Assembly (NCBI GenBank): GCA_963921935.1
Contig: OY998181.1
Span: 120,672,957 to 120,736,956, forward strand
Reading direction: 5' to 3'
DNA length: 64,000 nt
Source of the DNA: Galeruca laticollis
Taxonomy: Eukaryota > Arthropoda > Insecta > Coleoptera > Chrysomelidae
Shown: positions 9,665 through 22,086 of the stretch, piece after piece
Position numbering within the stretch: position 1 is the first letter of the stretch
How the letters are laid out: each line of letters starts with the position of its first letter
Notes under the pieces: generated by a model
Database searches by the model: none
What the model saw: only the letters and a program-made list of their open reading frames with translations
Told to the model about the DNA's origin: nothing
Program-made: the position numbers and the translations under genes

Positions 9665-11560
9665 AATTGAATGCTAAAATAATGATAAGCAAAACATATA
9701 TATGTTTAATGACCGTAAATTCTCAATTTCATGGGTTTCGGTCATAAATAAAATCACTTGCTTATAGTGGTAACGTTTCGGTTTATTTTTTATTCAAACC
9801 ATGTTCAAACCTTTCTAAAAATCTGAAAACACAATACATTTATTCAAATACATTTTTTGATTATGCCTCCGTAGAAGCTTGTCTACTACTGTACAGTAGT
9901 ATTTCTTAAATTAAAAAAAGACGATTAATATACATAAAAATAAATAATATAAATAATCAACTATGTTAAAGATGGTTAAAATGTTTTTACAGAGTGTCCT
10001 AATTAAATTAAAACTAGAACTGCGAGAGAATTTATAAAAAGTGAGGTATTTTCGGTAATGTGTCTGTGGAGGTTAGAGAAGTACTCACTAAAACGCGGTT
10101 TATTATGTTAAGCAGTTTATTAACATGTTTAACCAGCGTCAGTGAACAGAACATCAAAAAAAATTTACAATATGTGGTCATGCATAACCGGGTACCGCAA
10201 AAATATTAATATATACATAAAAACAATAAAACAAATTATCAATCAACACTACACGGTAATTGTTCGAGGAATAACAAATATACAAATCAAAATTATATAA
10301 ATTCACAAACGATAAATGTCGCGGAGTTTGCGTACTAAAAAATTAGTTTATTAAGGAAATTATTTTCGGTTTATTCAAAAATAAAAATGTTGGATATTAT
10401 ATTACTGAATTACTCGAAAACAAAAAAAACGCATAGGCTTTGTGAAAGTTACGTCAATATAAGGGATCGGAAAATAATTTAATCTAGATTAGACGTGCAC
10501 GCCGAATTTCTTAACAGTTATTCTATGAAACAGCATAAAACATAAAAGTTCTTTAAGACAATGTCAATATTAGTAATAAATAAACTCGTTCTCATAATAA
10601 AATAGTTCTGATACCGTATGGTTCTTTCGCTAAAGAAATGGCGTGACACTAAATTAGTCTTTTCACCATCGACTAAGAAAAGGTGCGATTTACTCCAGTT
10701 AGGAGAGATACAAAATAATCTTTAACGATACCTGAGTCCAACAATCTCCAGCCAATCACCACAATACTACTCAGGTTATGACACTTGCATCAACGCCGCA
10801 GGCGGGGTTTCTCGATGCGGTCGATTAAAAAAATGTAGAACATTACTCGTAATAAGTAATCTACTCTCACCGCGTGATGGAACAAATCACAGACACTCGG
10901 TATTCTTCGGTAACTTAATGTCGGTAATAAACACAATAAACAGTAAACATACTCCGGTAATTCTAATTCGCCGACTAAGCACAGGTAATATCGATACTTT
11001 TGTACGATACGATATCTTAATAACTAAGAAAATCACAACTGATTCGCTCAAGTATTTATCGCAGACTCAATCATCGATAGCGGCGAGAACGACACGATAA
11101 CTAGCATTGAGACCCTAAGAAAATAACCACTGATTCGCTCAACTATTCTTCGTAGACGGCCTCTCGTACCGAGATTTTTGGGGATAGACAGCCTTTTTTT
11201 TGAAATTTTTACCGAAAAATAGCGGTAAAATTAGTTCTAAAAAGCCATATAACGAACCATATAACCCAGAATTTCGTAAAAAGTTCCTTTTTGTCCGAAG
11301 GTGATACTAAAAACTATTGTTTGCACATCGCACCTTTTTTAGAGGCGATATTAAAACTTTTGTACATTCAATTGCTACTTAGGTGAATTGAAAATCAAGA
11401 TTGAGGCGTAACAAAACTTTTCGGTGTCCAGAGATATATTGTTCCCAATTTTTTTTTTATTTTTATTGGTCATATGAAACCATATCCTACTCTGTTCGAA
11501 GAAATTATTGTTACGCTAGCGCCGTACTGGGATAGAAATTATTCGATTTCGTAGGGCGTA
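9665..11560. other. No recognisable gene
   Basis: AT-rich. Contains a loose direct repeat of about 38 bp (CACTGATTCGCTCAA..TTC..GCAGAC-type) near 11029-11066 and 11117-11155. No coding frame in it resembles a known family. Confidence 0.4.
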
Positions 11561-11575
11561 ATATAGGAAAAATAA

Positions 11576-11790
11576 AAACGTTACAGTGTATCCTCATCCC
11601 ATATTTTTAATATTTGTTTATAATCTTCGCTTGTTAAAACTGCCGCACTTCTCTTTCTTTTTCCGGGTCCTTTTGTAGCTGTCTTCTCTTCGCATCGCGA
11701 GCTGCTCTAGCCACTCTTAATTCCACATCTTTAAATAGATCAAATTTAATCTGATACTTTCCAAAAAAAAAGTTTGAAGTTGTTTTGCTG
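11576..11790 (-). pseudogene. Unidentified coding remnant
   Basis: The minus frame reads DLFKDVELRVARAARDAKRR, a basic helical stretch. After a one-base shift it continues AVLTSEDYKQILKIWDEDTL and stops at about 11578. Codon-like composition and charge pattern look protein-derived, but I do not recognise the family; a transposon-encoded DNA-binding protein is possible. Confidence 0.25.
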
Positions 11791-12182
11791 TAGAGTTCCA
11801 CATAACCTAAAACAAAACACGAAAATAATTTTAGTGGTTCAATATTTTTTTGCAATTTTCCTTTTTTGTCAAATAATCTACAAGCACGTAATTTACATTA
11901 ATAACAGATTCTTTGTAACCATCAGAATTTTTCTTCATCATCTTAAATGCATAATCTTGTAAATTCGTGCCAACGCAGTTATCGATATTGTTGGATCTCT
12001 AACATTGTAGGATCTTTCTGCACAAAAAACTAGAAACTGCATCCATACGCTTAATTTCGACTTCTTCGTATTTTGGGGAGTTCAATTTGCCACTTCTGCT
12101 TTTATGTTTTCAGAATTTTCATTTCCAAAACGTGAAATGCATTTAAATTATGTGTCGTTTAAGAAGAAAAACATAAGTCATG

Positions 12183-12319
12183 CACCGCAAAACAATAGGG
12201 ATATTTTGACGAAGCAAACCGATCCAAACCTGGTGAACATTTGACATTTATCACATGTCAACTGTTCACCGGATTTAAATTGGTTTGCTTCGTCAAAATA
12301 GCCCTTTTGTCTACCGGTC
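12183..12319. repeat. Fold-back (snapback) inverted repeat
   Basis: Left arm ATATTTTGACGAAGCAAACC (12201 on) and right arm GGTTTGCTTCGTCAAAATA (12282-12300) are near-perfect complements. Complementarity continues inward through GGTGAACA/TGTTCACC and TTGACAT/ATGTCAA. It continues more weakly outward through AGGG/CCCT. The two arms of about 55-65 bp nearly touch, leaving a tiny loop. This is the form of a snapback MITE; no coding content. Confidence 0.85.
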
Positions 12320-13200
12320 TAGCCAACTTTATTTTGCCGAAGTAAGTTTCAAATTTTTAAAATCAATTTTGGGTGTTTTCTTACCGAATCTCCCACGTCC
12401 TTGAATTAATGTCCGGAAATGTTTCAAACACTAGGGAGATTTAACAACACAATAAATATTAGTTCTTACAATGTAATATAAATATTCAATTAACGACTTG
12501 TTCTTTTCAGATGTTATTGAATTTTGATTCATACTTTCTGGTCGTAGCGTAAATCACCCCTTTGCATGAAGATAGTAAGCGACGGATAAAATCACTCTGG
12601 TTTATTGACCTACAAATAAAAAAAATTCGAAACCAAATTTTCGTACTCGTAGCTTCACATATAAAATTTCTTGTAAGAAATATTTTCCACAGCCCCCATA
12701 ATATACATTTGAAACCTTAATATTTGACAGGGTTAATTCAACCGAAAGTCCTTTGCAAGGCCCGACGCAACAGTAAATATTTACTCGAAAAAGAAGTATA
12801 TAAAAGTAGTGCACTTGATGTTCTTTTATTTATATTACGTTCCAGTCTTTTTTAGTTGAATATTTGGGTTAGATATTCTTTTTAAATGTTCAAAAATTAT
12901 TTGATTCAAATTTAATACAAAGTATTTATATTCTCATAACGAATGTTTTTCTATCATATTTGGAGCTTACTATTGATGATTGATCATTCAAAGAAAATAT
13001 GTTTTTACCTTTTCATTTATTTTGTGGTTTTGATTTTAATTTAGGGCGATGGAAATAATCCAATTTATTCAACGAGAGAATTGTAATCAGTACCAATTAT
13101 TTTCAGTTCATATTCGGGTTTTAAAAGAAGACGAGTAAAAACAAATAATAATAAAACAAAGAGATAATTCATATTTTTTTAACTTCACTCAATCAATTGG
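12320..13200. other. No recognisable gene
   Basis: AT-rich intergenic sequence with only short open frames. Nothing supports a function. Confidence 0.4.
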
Positions 13201-13204
13201 GTCT

Positions 13205-13660
13205 AATGGAATGACATAGTGCTCTAGTGGACTATTTCGTTAAAGACACAGCATCAAAACAAGTGGCTGTTTCACTACCAGATGTTGCAATATATAATTA
13301 TCAGAGCTTAGCAAAGACAATGGTCCAGCTACAAAGTAATAGCATGTTGACTAAGAATAGACCATAGCCGCTTAACACATTCCCACTCTCTGTTAGGAAC
13401 AAATCCACCTAGGTGCAGCCATTGCAAATGTGTATTTGATGTGAGACAATCGTCCATTGTAATTTATGGACGATTACAATAACATACAGAGAACCATTAC
13501 AGACGTCGATTCTGAAATTAAAAATATTATTAAAGGATGATTCCTTGAAAAAACATGTTCGAAACTAACAGCACTACAAATATATAACAAGTAATATAAC
13601 AGCTTCAATTTTAAATTGTTAAGCACAGAGCTAATGGTCAAAGCAGTCGATACACTTTAT
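13205..13660 (+). pseudogene. Possible LINE C-terminal remnant
   Basis: A forward frame reads SALVDYFVKDTASKQVAVSLP, similar in pattern to the RNase H end of I/R1-type LINEs. About 60 codons later PPRCSHCKCVFDV gives a CxxC pair as in the terminal zinc knuckle of those ORFs. Stops and frameshifts are frequent. Identification is weak and rests on spacing and the Cys pair. Confidence 0.35.
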
Positions 13661-13969
13661 CGAAAAAAATATTTATGTTAATAATAGTAATAATAATATT
13701 TATTTAACATAGGAGGTCCTAATACATAGTAGTAAATATCACATATTGTAGTCACTACACACAAATTCAGTTGAATAAATAAATTAAAATGAGTTACAAC
13801 AAGATGAAATAAAATAAAATATTGATAAAATTAGTAATAAACGAAAGAGTTTTGGTATTAAGTTAAGTTAAGTTAAAAAACGATACATATCAAAATATAA
13901 TAATAATAATAAAATAAAAACAAATAAAAAAATAAAATAAAATAAAAATAAACGTACATACAAAAATTA

Positions 13970-15780
13970 CAAAGTTAGTTTACGACTTGGACTCGTAGCA
14001 GATATTTTTTAAACTGAGGTAGAGAGGTACTCGTTTTAATTTCAGTTGGCAAATCAATAATAGATCTAGTATTGTAGTTATGTATTTCACTATTATAGAT
14101 GATAAAATCATTGAAGTACTCAGGAAGTTTTCTATGTTTAGATTTCTAAACAAAAATCTTTGCTAAATAATAAAATCTTTGTCTCACCGAAATCCAACCT
14201 AAAGTTGTCAGTATACTAATTATCGGTGTGTATCTGTTACATCGAAGGATTATTCTCATTCCTCTATTTTGCAACTTTTGTAGTCTTTGTAATCAGTTAT
14301 TATCTAATTCATAAAGTAATGATCCACAGTAATCAAAATGAGGTTGTATAATAGTTTTATACACTGTTAATATAGAGAAGAGAGAGAGAGATTTGCAGCA
14401 ACCCTTGAGAAGAAAAATAGCTTTTTTGATATTTTTTTTTCATATATATTCGCAATGGGGTTTCAATAATAAATTTTCATCTAAAATAACTCCCGAGTAT
14501 TTAAATTTATTGACCCATTCTACGTTCTCATTTCCAATTCTAATGTTATATCTATTATAATTTATTTGTTTCAATATATATTTACTCCCCAAAATCATTG
14601 CCTTTGTTTTTTAGTGTTGAGCTTAAGTTTATTTTCATTCAAAAACTGGGTTAAAACTTTCAACGTGTTACTCAGCTTATTAAAAATTTCCTCAGGGTTA
14701 TACCCATAACATGCAAATAGATTAATAAAATCACACTCAATATAATTATTGTCATTTAAATATATAATAAACAGAAGCGGTCCCAATACACTTCCCTGAG
14801 GTACTCCTAAGTTATTCTCTAACATTTAAGATGTTGATTTACCTAGCTTTACATATTGTAATCTATTAGTCATATACTGCTCAAACCAGGTCAGGACTTG
14901 TCCTGCAAAACGATAATATTTCAATTTATTAATCAAAATTTCACGATCTATTGTCTCAAACTGTTATTATATATTTATTTCCATCAAGTACTTGCTTCCA
15001 TTCAGATATAGTTAATTGTAAAGATGTTTCACATGAATGACCATCCCTAAATCCTGACTGATTTCCCACAAACAAACCATTGTTATTAAAGTATTCTAAA
15101 ATTTGGTCACGAACCACAGTTTCTAATAATTTTTCCATTGTCGGAAGTGTATTGATAGGCCGCAAGTTGGATGCGTCTGTATCGTTTGCAATTTTTTGGA
15201 CTGGAACTATCTTGCTAGCTCTTAGTCGATCAGGAAATGTTCCTGTTTTCAGCGATGTGTTTATAAAATTTAATACTGCAAAGCCAGTTGTATGAAAAGT
15301 CTCCTTCAAAAACTTAGCACTCAATATTTCGTCATAGCTTTCCTTATTTTTAACGATTTTTTTAGTTGACCTAATGTAATTAATTTAAAATCAGTTAATG
15401 TTGATTGGATATCACTTAGAAAATTTGGTGTCCAATCCTCAGTATGAGGTATTGAATTTGCTATTTCACATATACTATTTACAAAATAATTACCTCATTT
15501 TTTGGCTGCTTCTTCTTCCGTTTTAGTGAAAGTTACAGACACCTACAGAAAACCTAACAGAGTCAAATTTAATTTCCCGATTTTCACCTTTAATTAGATT
15601 TTTTAGTGTTTTCCACATTTCCTTAGAACCATTCTTGTGTTCATCTATTCTACGTTCATAAAATTCTTTTTTCTTGTACTTCAATAAATTAACGGCCATA
15701 TTTCTTATATTTTTGTATTCATTCCACAATATATTTTTATCTGGACCTACTGCTCTTTGAAACTGTTTATACACTTGGTA
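13970..15780 (-). pseudogene. LINE ORF2 reverse transcriptase and C-terminus, broken
   Basis: Minus-strand blocks in order: SKIVPVQKIANDTDASNLRP (RT motif 1), LFVGNQSGFRDGHSCETSL, FETIDREILINKL (motif A, catalytic D present in TID), NLGVPQGSVLGPLLFIIYLND (motif B). At motif C the FADD-type box is degraded to FACYG near 14700. The C-terminal region continues to about 13970 with HFDYCGSLLYEL and IHNYNTRS-like motifs. A stop sits before MLENNLG. The copy cannot reverse transcribe. Confidence 0.8.
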
Positions 15781-15959
15781 TACTGGCTTGTACCTTTACC
15801 TCCTTATCATACCATGGAACATGAATTTTCTTTATCTGTACCTCAGTAATAGGTGCAATACTGTTTAAGACCCTACCACAATTACTTTCTAGTTGACTAA
15901 AAATTTCATTCACATTACCCGAGTCAAATAACCAGTCACATGGTATTATTCTAAATTAA

Positions 15960-16740
15960 TCTCATGAAATTTATCTATATCTAGCTTTCTAGAGAAGAAA
16001 TTTAATTCATTCACATAATCCACATTTTTCCAAAATTAATACTTATAATCGAATGATCTGTTATCTTGGGAAAATGATGAACATTTACAGAAATATTTTG
16101 ATTCGACAAACCATAATCGATCAATGTCGAGCTGTCCATACTTATTCTGGTATAATCATTTACATGTTGTTCAATGCCATAAGACTGAATCAAATCCCTT
16201 ATCCTTCTGCTATAAAAAATATCTACAAAATAATCAATATTAAAACATTACCCATAATTAAAGCTTTGACGTTCCCCGATATAAACTCCTCGCACCATTC
16301 TTCCATTTTATCTACAAAGACCGCATCACTGAAACTGGGCGAATGGTAAAAGCCACCAATCAACCATTTAGTTTCATTAAAGTCAATGCGAACAACTTTA
16401 CACCAATAATTAGGCACAAGAACATCTTCCCTTTTCACACTAAAAGTAATATTGTTCCGCAGATAAATAAGTACACCTCCCGTGTGTCAACTTAAAGAAT
16501 TACATCTTACACATACATATCTATCTACTGCATTTTCAACCTCTTGGATATCATCTGTACGTCTTGCTTCACTTAATATCACTATGGATGGTTGATAACA
16601 AAATACTTCAACTAAGACCTCATCACAGCGTGCCAAAAAACTCTGTACATTCATATAAATTATATCACTTCTAAAAGATATATTAGGACCATATACTAGT
16701 TTTTTTGTTTGTTTTGGGTAGATGCATTGCTATCAACAAT
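15960..16740 (-). pseudogene. LINE ORF2 endonuclease domain, broken
   Basis: The minus frames read YMNVQSFLARCDEVL, then SIVILSEARRTDDIQEVENAV and CVRCNSLS. After a stop come TGGVLIYLRNNITF and WLIGGFYHSPSFSDAVF. These follow the order of an AP-endonuclease-like LINE domain: N-terminal NxxS, the ExxL/SEAR acidic site, the YHSPS motif. The later SDHSxI-like end is seen near 16040 (ITDHSIISINFG). It nicks target DNA in functional elements; here stops and shifts break it. Confidence 0.7.
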
Positions 16741-16929
16741 TGTTGGACAATGAACAGGCGGAACCTACGAACAGCCACGGGTATTCTGAATGGTCACTGC
16801 CACCTACGAAAACACCTCCAATTTAATTCAGGTGACGTTATCGCCTACTTCAAAGAAGTAGGCTGGATGACTAGCTAGAAGGAAATTTTGAACCTCAGAA
16901 GGATGCACAATGGGCCAATTGTGGCCTAA

Positions 16930-17664
16930 GTGCTGTGGGGTCACCCACCCTTCCAACTTTTACAGATACGGATACAGATTGTTGGAATATTATTAATGCA
17001 TTTAATAGTTTTGTTTTCACCGTTCTCTAAATATTCCTGCAGCTTCCTTTTTACATTAAAGAAATACTCTCTTTGTGCTTTACTTTGGTCCGGAAAAATT
17101 TTAATCGTTGGAATTTTTAACTCCTTTTTCATTTTTAACCCCTTATGAGCTTCTTGTGGACTGGGAAAACAAACTTTTAGGGGTCAATTTTTGCTTTGGT
17201 CTTTACCCAGTCTGAACACCTTTATATTTGTAATATCAACATCAATATACCTTAGTAGCTCTTTTACTGAGTCTTTATCTTCTCTTATTTTGTTTGCAAC
17301 TATTTTTTGTTTCGATTCATTTACATTTAATATAATAATATTTGATGCCTTCTTGTGTCTTTCCACAACTTCCATCATGAGTTCTTCGCTGTTAATCTTA
17401 ATCAGATGCATTATTTTTCATAAATTTTTCAATGTTAATTTTTACTTGCTTCAATTCTTCAGTTAGTTCTGGGACTTTCCAAAAACCTGTTTCACATTCA
17501 CTGCACAAAAAAATGAATTATCGTTTGTTCTTTAATTGTAAACATTTGATCTCTGACGCTGTTAAGTCTGCACATTGAGCACATAAGTACTCCTTGCATG
17601 AATCACGTGGAAAAACTAGATTAACTTCATCATCTTCACACCTTGAGCAGATCCTTGTATCCAT
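16930..17664 (-). pseudogene. LINE ORF1 (zinc-finger, coiled-coil RNA-binding protein), broken
   Basis: Starts at the ATG at 17664 with MDTRICSRCEDDEVNLVF, followed by further Cys pairs (CKEYLCAQC), a PHD/RING-like Cys array as in CR1/L2 ORF1. It stops after about 46 codons. Later minus frames at 17411-17184 (NIIILNVNES..FRLGKDQ) and 17132-16941 (PTIKIFPDQSKAQREYFFNVKRKL) belong to the same protein, a lysine-rich RNA-binding C-terminal half. ORF1 would coat the LINE RNA; here at least two stops kill it. Confidence 0.65.
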
Positions 17665-17773
17665 CTGAAACTTCAAATAAACAGTCACGAATTTTTAAAT
17701 TTTAAACACACTTATAATGGTGCAGTAGCCACTTCCTGTTAGTGTTTTTAAATGAAACTCAAGGTCTCTAGTT

Positions 17774-17848
17774 AATTCCACAATATAATACATGTTATTG
17801 AAAATTCTAAAAAATTGACAATTGTTTCGATAAATCAATATCATCGTC
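17774..17848 (+). repeat. 75-bp dispersed motif, copy 1
   Basis: AATTCCACAATATAAT ... AAAATTCTAAAAAATTGACAATTGT ... ATATCATCGTC. Lies 110-185 bases upstream (minus sense) of the LINE ORF1 start, so it could be part of that element's 5' UTR. Two more copies lie at 20629-20703 and 20933-21008. Confidence 0.7.
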
Positions 17849-19130
17849 TGTTTGTTTACTTTATCAACTGATTATTTTTCCTGGTTTTTAATGGATATAT
17901 AAAAACTTGTTTTATTCAGCAGATGGATCTCAGAATGCAGTTTTGAGGTCTTCTTCGGTTTAAATCCATCTAAATATCATCAGCATCAGAAAATACATGC
18001 ATTTAGCTTTTGATGTATACCAAATTTAAAATTAACTGGTTATTTCCATTATAAAAACTCTCACTTTTGTATATGGCGACATTTATTGTTGGGATGATTT
18101 CATTTCAGAATAAATACTCACAACACAAATGGACAGTTGAGTTTACTTCCTTTAGTAATGGTAGCATTAATACCTTTTACAAAATTAATTTTACTTGCTT
18201 ATGCTTATTTCTTATAATCACCCTGTGGAACTGACGGTGCTACAGCAGCTCTAATGTTAATAAAACATTCTAAGTCATATGTGGCTTTGTAAAAATATAA
18301 GTAACAACTCATATCAAAACATAACAACCAGTAAGATCCATAGTGATTAATTATTTTCCCGAGCAGCCATAAAAAATTTGATTGTTGATGCAAATACAAT
18401 TAAGTCTGATCTGAGAGAGATATCCCGTTTATACCGAGTACAAACCAATCAGATTCCGGGCCTACCCTTTATGTTTGTAGTTTACGCTCGTTTCCCGTTC
18501 TATGGAATCCCGTTTACTCTCGCTTTTCCATTTTCGCATATAGTACAGAAGCTAAACAAATTCACGTATTTATGAGAATATCCTGGAAACAGCTGTACTG
18601 GATTCTGTATAATGAGACTCATAAAAAATTAAAAATGATTTAGGAAAACTGATATTTAAATATTTTCTTAGAAAAGAAGGTCCACTGAAGTCCCAGCCTA
18701 GGACATACTAATATTAGTTTGGCAATAAGACAGTAAAAAGATAAATACTCTCCAGAAATCACTGATCTCTTCAAATTTGCTATGATCCAAAATGTCGTTT
18801 TTCCTATATAGGAGCAAAAATTATCACCAATATAGTTTATTTACGATAAAAAGACGATGATGTCATTTTTAGTTACTTTCCTGCTTACCAGAATAAATAT
18901 TAATTTACCAATCGTGAATACAATTTATCCTCAACAACCAGGGCAATTTACAGCTAACGGGTTGGCAAAACTTCAAGACGTTGTCAAATCAACGGGTAAA
19001 ATTCCCCAATTTGTTTTGACGTTTATTGACATTCGATCATCGTCTAATATTTACAAGTTTTTTTGGTGCTTTTAAATTCATTGCTTCTTTAAGATTAAAA
19101 AAACAGTTATTTTCATAACTAATTATTTAG
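17849..19130. other. No recognisable gene
   Basis: AT-rich. Short open frames at 18378-18575 and 18857-19075 have no family resemblance. Confidence 0.4.
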
Positions 19131-19832
19131 GCAAATCTGCAGTGTGTGGTTAATAAAAGGCCGAAGCAGCTGAACAGAAAATGTCAAGAGATGGTAACAT
19201 CTTTGTTGAGCTATTTTGAACGAGAATGCCGAAATGGGGGCCCGCTTCTCCCGCTTACTGCTGTAAGAGACGTAAGTAATAGTATTCGCTATTTATATTC
19301 ATCATTATTAATACATATTTAAATGTAAATGATTAAATGTTTTTAATGTTAGGTTAGGTTAATTAATATATCATTCTTTCATAAATTGAAGTAATTATAT
19401 TGCAGAGAGTTGCAGAAGCTTTACAACTTAGCCACTGTTAACCGTATTGCCGCCAAGCATAATAGAGGTGAAAAGCCTAAAAGCCCACCTAAAAAGAGAC
19501 AACGCATAAAACCTACTGTTGAAATTGATAACTTTGATCAAAATGCTTTCCGAAATGTATGGAAACAGTGAGTATATTGAATCTACTGTTCCATTTTATT
19601 CACAATTAACTAACACAATATTTTTTCAGAGGAACACATAACCTTGAAAACTTTAAGAGACAAACTCCAGGAGCATGAACTCTTTAATGGTTGTTTAAGA
19701 TCACTCTGGAAGATAGTGAAAAATATTGGATTCAAATACCAAAAAGATGATACTCGTCGTGGTTTAATAATAAAACAAGTCAACATGGTTTTGTTTTTGG
19801 AAAGTGACGACTCATTTCAGAAGCATTTTTAG
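19131..19832 (+). pseudogene. IS630/Tc1-like transposase, N-terminal half, with two introns
   Basis: Exon 1 (to 19271) reads LLSYFERECRNGGPLLPL and ends at a GTAAGT donor. Exon 2 (19406-19567) reads RVAEALQLS, then after a one-base shift TVNRIAAKHNRGEKPKSPPKK and ends at GTGAGT. Exon 3 (from 19630, after TTTTTTCAG) reads HITLKTLRDKLQEHELF and NIGFKYQKDDTRRGL, stopping at 19832. This is the paired helix-turn-helix DNA-binding half of an insect IS630-like transposase family. The catalytic DDE half is absent. The exon 2/3 phase does not fit and exon 2 is frameshifted, so it is dead. The related copy at 50659-51951 retains the catalytic part. Confidence 0.68.
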
Positions 19833-20628
19833 CCGTAGAATAAGTGATAAGAATGGGTAATCAGAATTTACCCATCACATTAGAATTTAGAGAAATTTGA
19901 AGTTATGTCCTCAAAAAAGCCTTCTTGGGTCACTTTTCAGAGTAGGAATGTACAGAAAATAAAAAGTAACGAGGTATGTATCATTATTGTCATGCGAACC
20001 GTTCGGAAGAGGAGAAGCAACCAAAATTCAGGTATCCCATCGTGTTGTAATAATAACATTCCCCGGTTAGGAGTTCTTAATTATTGAGATACTTTACTCT
20101 CTCTTTTGTACAAAAAAAGAGCTAGATCTACTTAAAATAAAACACATTTACATAAACGGTATGAGCCTACGACTTATTTTAGAAGCGATAAGTGATCCCT
20201 TTTAGGTTAGGAATACTCAAAATATTGACGAGAAATTTTGAGTGCAGGTGCGTATGTACGCAGATAATTATTTTAATAAAGATTTGAAACTTTCCAATAA
20301 ATCTACGACCCCTTTTTGTACACCTGTGTATACTATAACTAGACTACAAATATGCGTGAACTTTCTGCATATTCATTTTCTTAGTATTTTCAAAACTGAC
20401 TAACTTAAATGTTTTTCTAAGAATAACATTTCATATTTCTGGTAATAATTATTTAAACGCAAGCATATTTTTTCATTGTTAGGCCCATTCTTCACGTCAC
20501 TCTTCTGATCATTGTTGTGAAATTTTATTTAAATCTATACAGAATATCAACTGTAACGATACAGTTGACCAACTTGCAAAGTTGGTGATGAGTTTCAGTT
20601 ATTAATATTTAAAATAATTAAATTAACT
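19833..20628. other. No recognisable gene
   Basis: A 60-codon frame at 19905-20087 is basic near its end and unassigned. Nothing else noted. Confidence 0.35.
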
Positions 20629-20703
20629 GACGATGATATTCAGTTATCGAGACAATTGTCAATTTTTTAGAATTTTTAATACCTTTCGTTATATTGTGGA
20701 ATT
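20629..20703 (-). repeat. 75-bp dispersed motif, copy 2 (inverted)
   Basis: Its complement reads AATTCCACAATATAAC ... AAAATTCTAAAAAATTGACAATTGTCTCGATA ... ATATCATCGTC. It forms an inverted pair with copy 3, about 230 bp apart. Confidence 0.7.
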
Positions 20704-20932
20704 AGACTAGAAACGTTGAGTTTCGTTTAAAACAATAATTTAAAATAACTGTTCTCATATCTGCAATCAACACAATATTCATATACAGTCGCATACAGCA
20801 GGTTTTAAACTCTTCTAAGAACTTATTTTCCATCCACTGTTTTAATGCTTCTCTCTATAACTTCATTTGTTGTTTAAAAATATCTTAACAGAAATAACAC
20901 TATAATGCTGTTACCGTTAACTGTTTCTAAAT

Positions 20933-21008
20933 AATTCCACAATATAATGAAAAAATGATAAAAATTCTAATTAGTGACGATTGTTTGGATATCACAAAAT
21001 ATCATCGT
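20933..21008 (+). repeat. 75-bp dispersed motif, copy 3
   Basis: AATTCCACAATATAAT ... AAAATTCTAATTAGTGACGATTGTTTGGATATC ... ATATCATCGTG; more diverged than copies 1 and 2. Confidence 0.65.
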
Positions 21009-21487
21009 GAGAATGACTGAAGTTACATTGGAAGTAATGCCTACCAGATGCTTAAAATTATTTTTGGCTAGACCAAGAAGTGACCTATCCTATGATTGAC
21101 TCAATATATATGAATAGAACAATGAAGAAGATATAATATTACAAATATTAAAGCTTAGATATTATTAGTCCTATGTGGATATATTTTGTCCAATTTAAGA
21201 TCAGTATAACTGTACAAGGAAGATAAACTTGTATCTACTTCACAATTATTACTTAAAAAGAAAGTTTAATAATAGAGAACTCCATAGATTTATTTGTTCA
21301 TTGACGACTTCATATTGTCTCTCATTTCTAATTCATCAAGGAAATCTAGTTTTTGTTTCTTATCACAAATATGTAGTACTTCTACTTCTGTGTTTCGGTG
21401 TTAATGAATGTTTGGTGTCAAGTAGATGTTTTGCATAATGGGATTTCTCTGGTTATTTTAATCTGTATGCCCGTAATTAATTTTAGG
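21009..21487. other. No recognisable gene
   Basis: AT-rich; a 69-codon frame at 21229-21438 has no recognised similarity. Confidence 0.35.
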
Positions 21488-22086
21488 AGAAATTTCGGGT
21501 TATTAGTACGATACAGCCTCCGGAATGTATACCACTGACCAATTTTGTAATTGTATGTTGTCAAGGGCGTCTTACAGATGAAACCTACTGATTTTTAGTT
21601 CACTAGAGTCAGTACAACTGGTCCTATAAATCCGGATATACTACATTTTTGCTAATTTTCTGAGAAATTTCGGTTTGTTAGCACGAAACAGCCTCCACAG
21701 TGTATACAAGTGACCACTTGTATAATTGGATATTATTCAGGGCATCTAACAAATGACCGCTATTGATATTCAGCTCACCAAAGTCAGTTCAAATGGACCT
21801 ATAATTCCAAATATACTACATTTATGGTCATTTTGGAGAAATTTCGGTTTGTTAGCACGATACATCCTCCGGAGTGGATACAAGTACCAATTTTATAATT
21901 GGATATTGTTCAAGGCGTCTCACAGATGAACCCTACTGATTTTCAACTCATCAGAGCCAGTACAAATGGACCTATTAATCCAGATATACTACATATTTGG
22001 TCACGGTACAGCCTGGATATTATTCAGGATGTCTCACAGATGAACCCTATCGATTTTTAGTTCACCAAAGCCAGTACAATGGGTTC
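21488..22086 (+). repeat. Array of the ~174-bp repeat, about 3.4 copies
   Basis: TTAGTACG/GTTAGCACGA landmarks at about 21503, 21677 and 21851, spacing 174, then a truncated unit near 22005. Each unit has the AAATTTCGG..GTTAGCACG, ACAGCCTCC, TTCAGGG..TCTCACAGATGAACCCTA and GCCAGTACAA words. Same family as 8592-9361, opposite orientation, without the leader. Confidence 0.88.

Larger units (their letters stand above)
13670..17664 (-). mobile_element. CR1/L2-like LINE, near full length, decayed
   Basis: Minus-strand element with both ORFs in order: ORF1 (17664 to about 16930), endonuclease (about 16740-15960), reverse transcriptase and C-terminal region (about 15780-13970). Its minus-strand 3' end is an AT-rich microsatellite-like tail (AAATAAATATTATTATT) near 13680-13710, typical of this group. 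Every domain is present but frameshifted or stopped several times. An EN-RT LINE with a zinc-finger ORF1 and no RNase H fits CR1/L2. The clade is by domain layout and motif memory. Confidence 0.8.

Noticed and set aside
19350..19370. TTAGG-like repeats (GTTAGGTTAGGTTAA)
   Set aside because: Only two units; not a telomere array.
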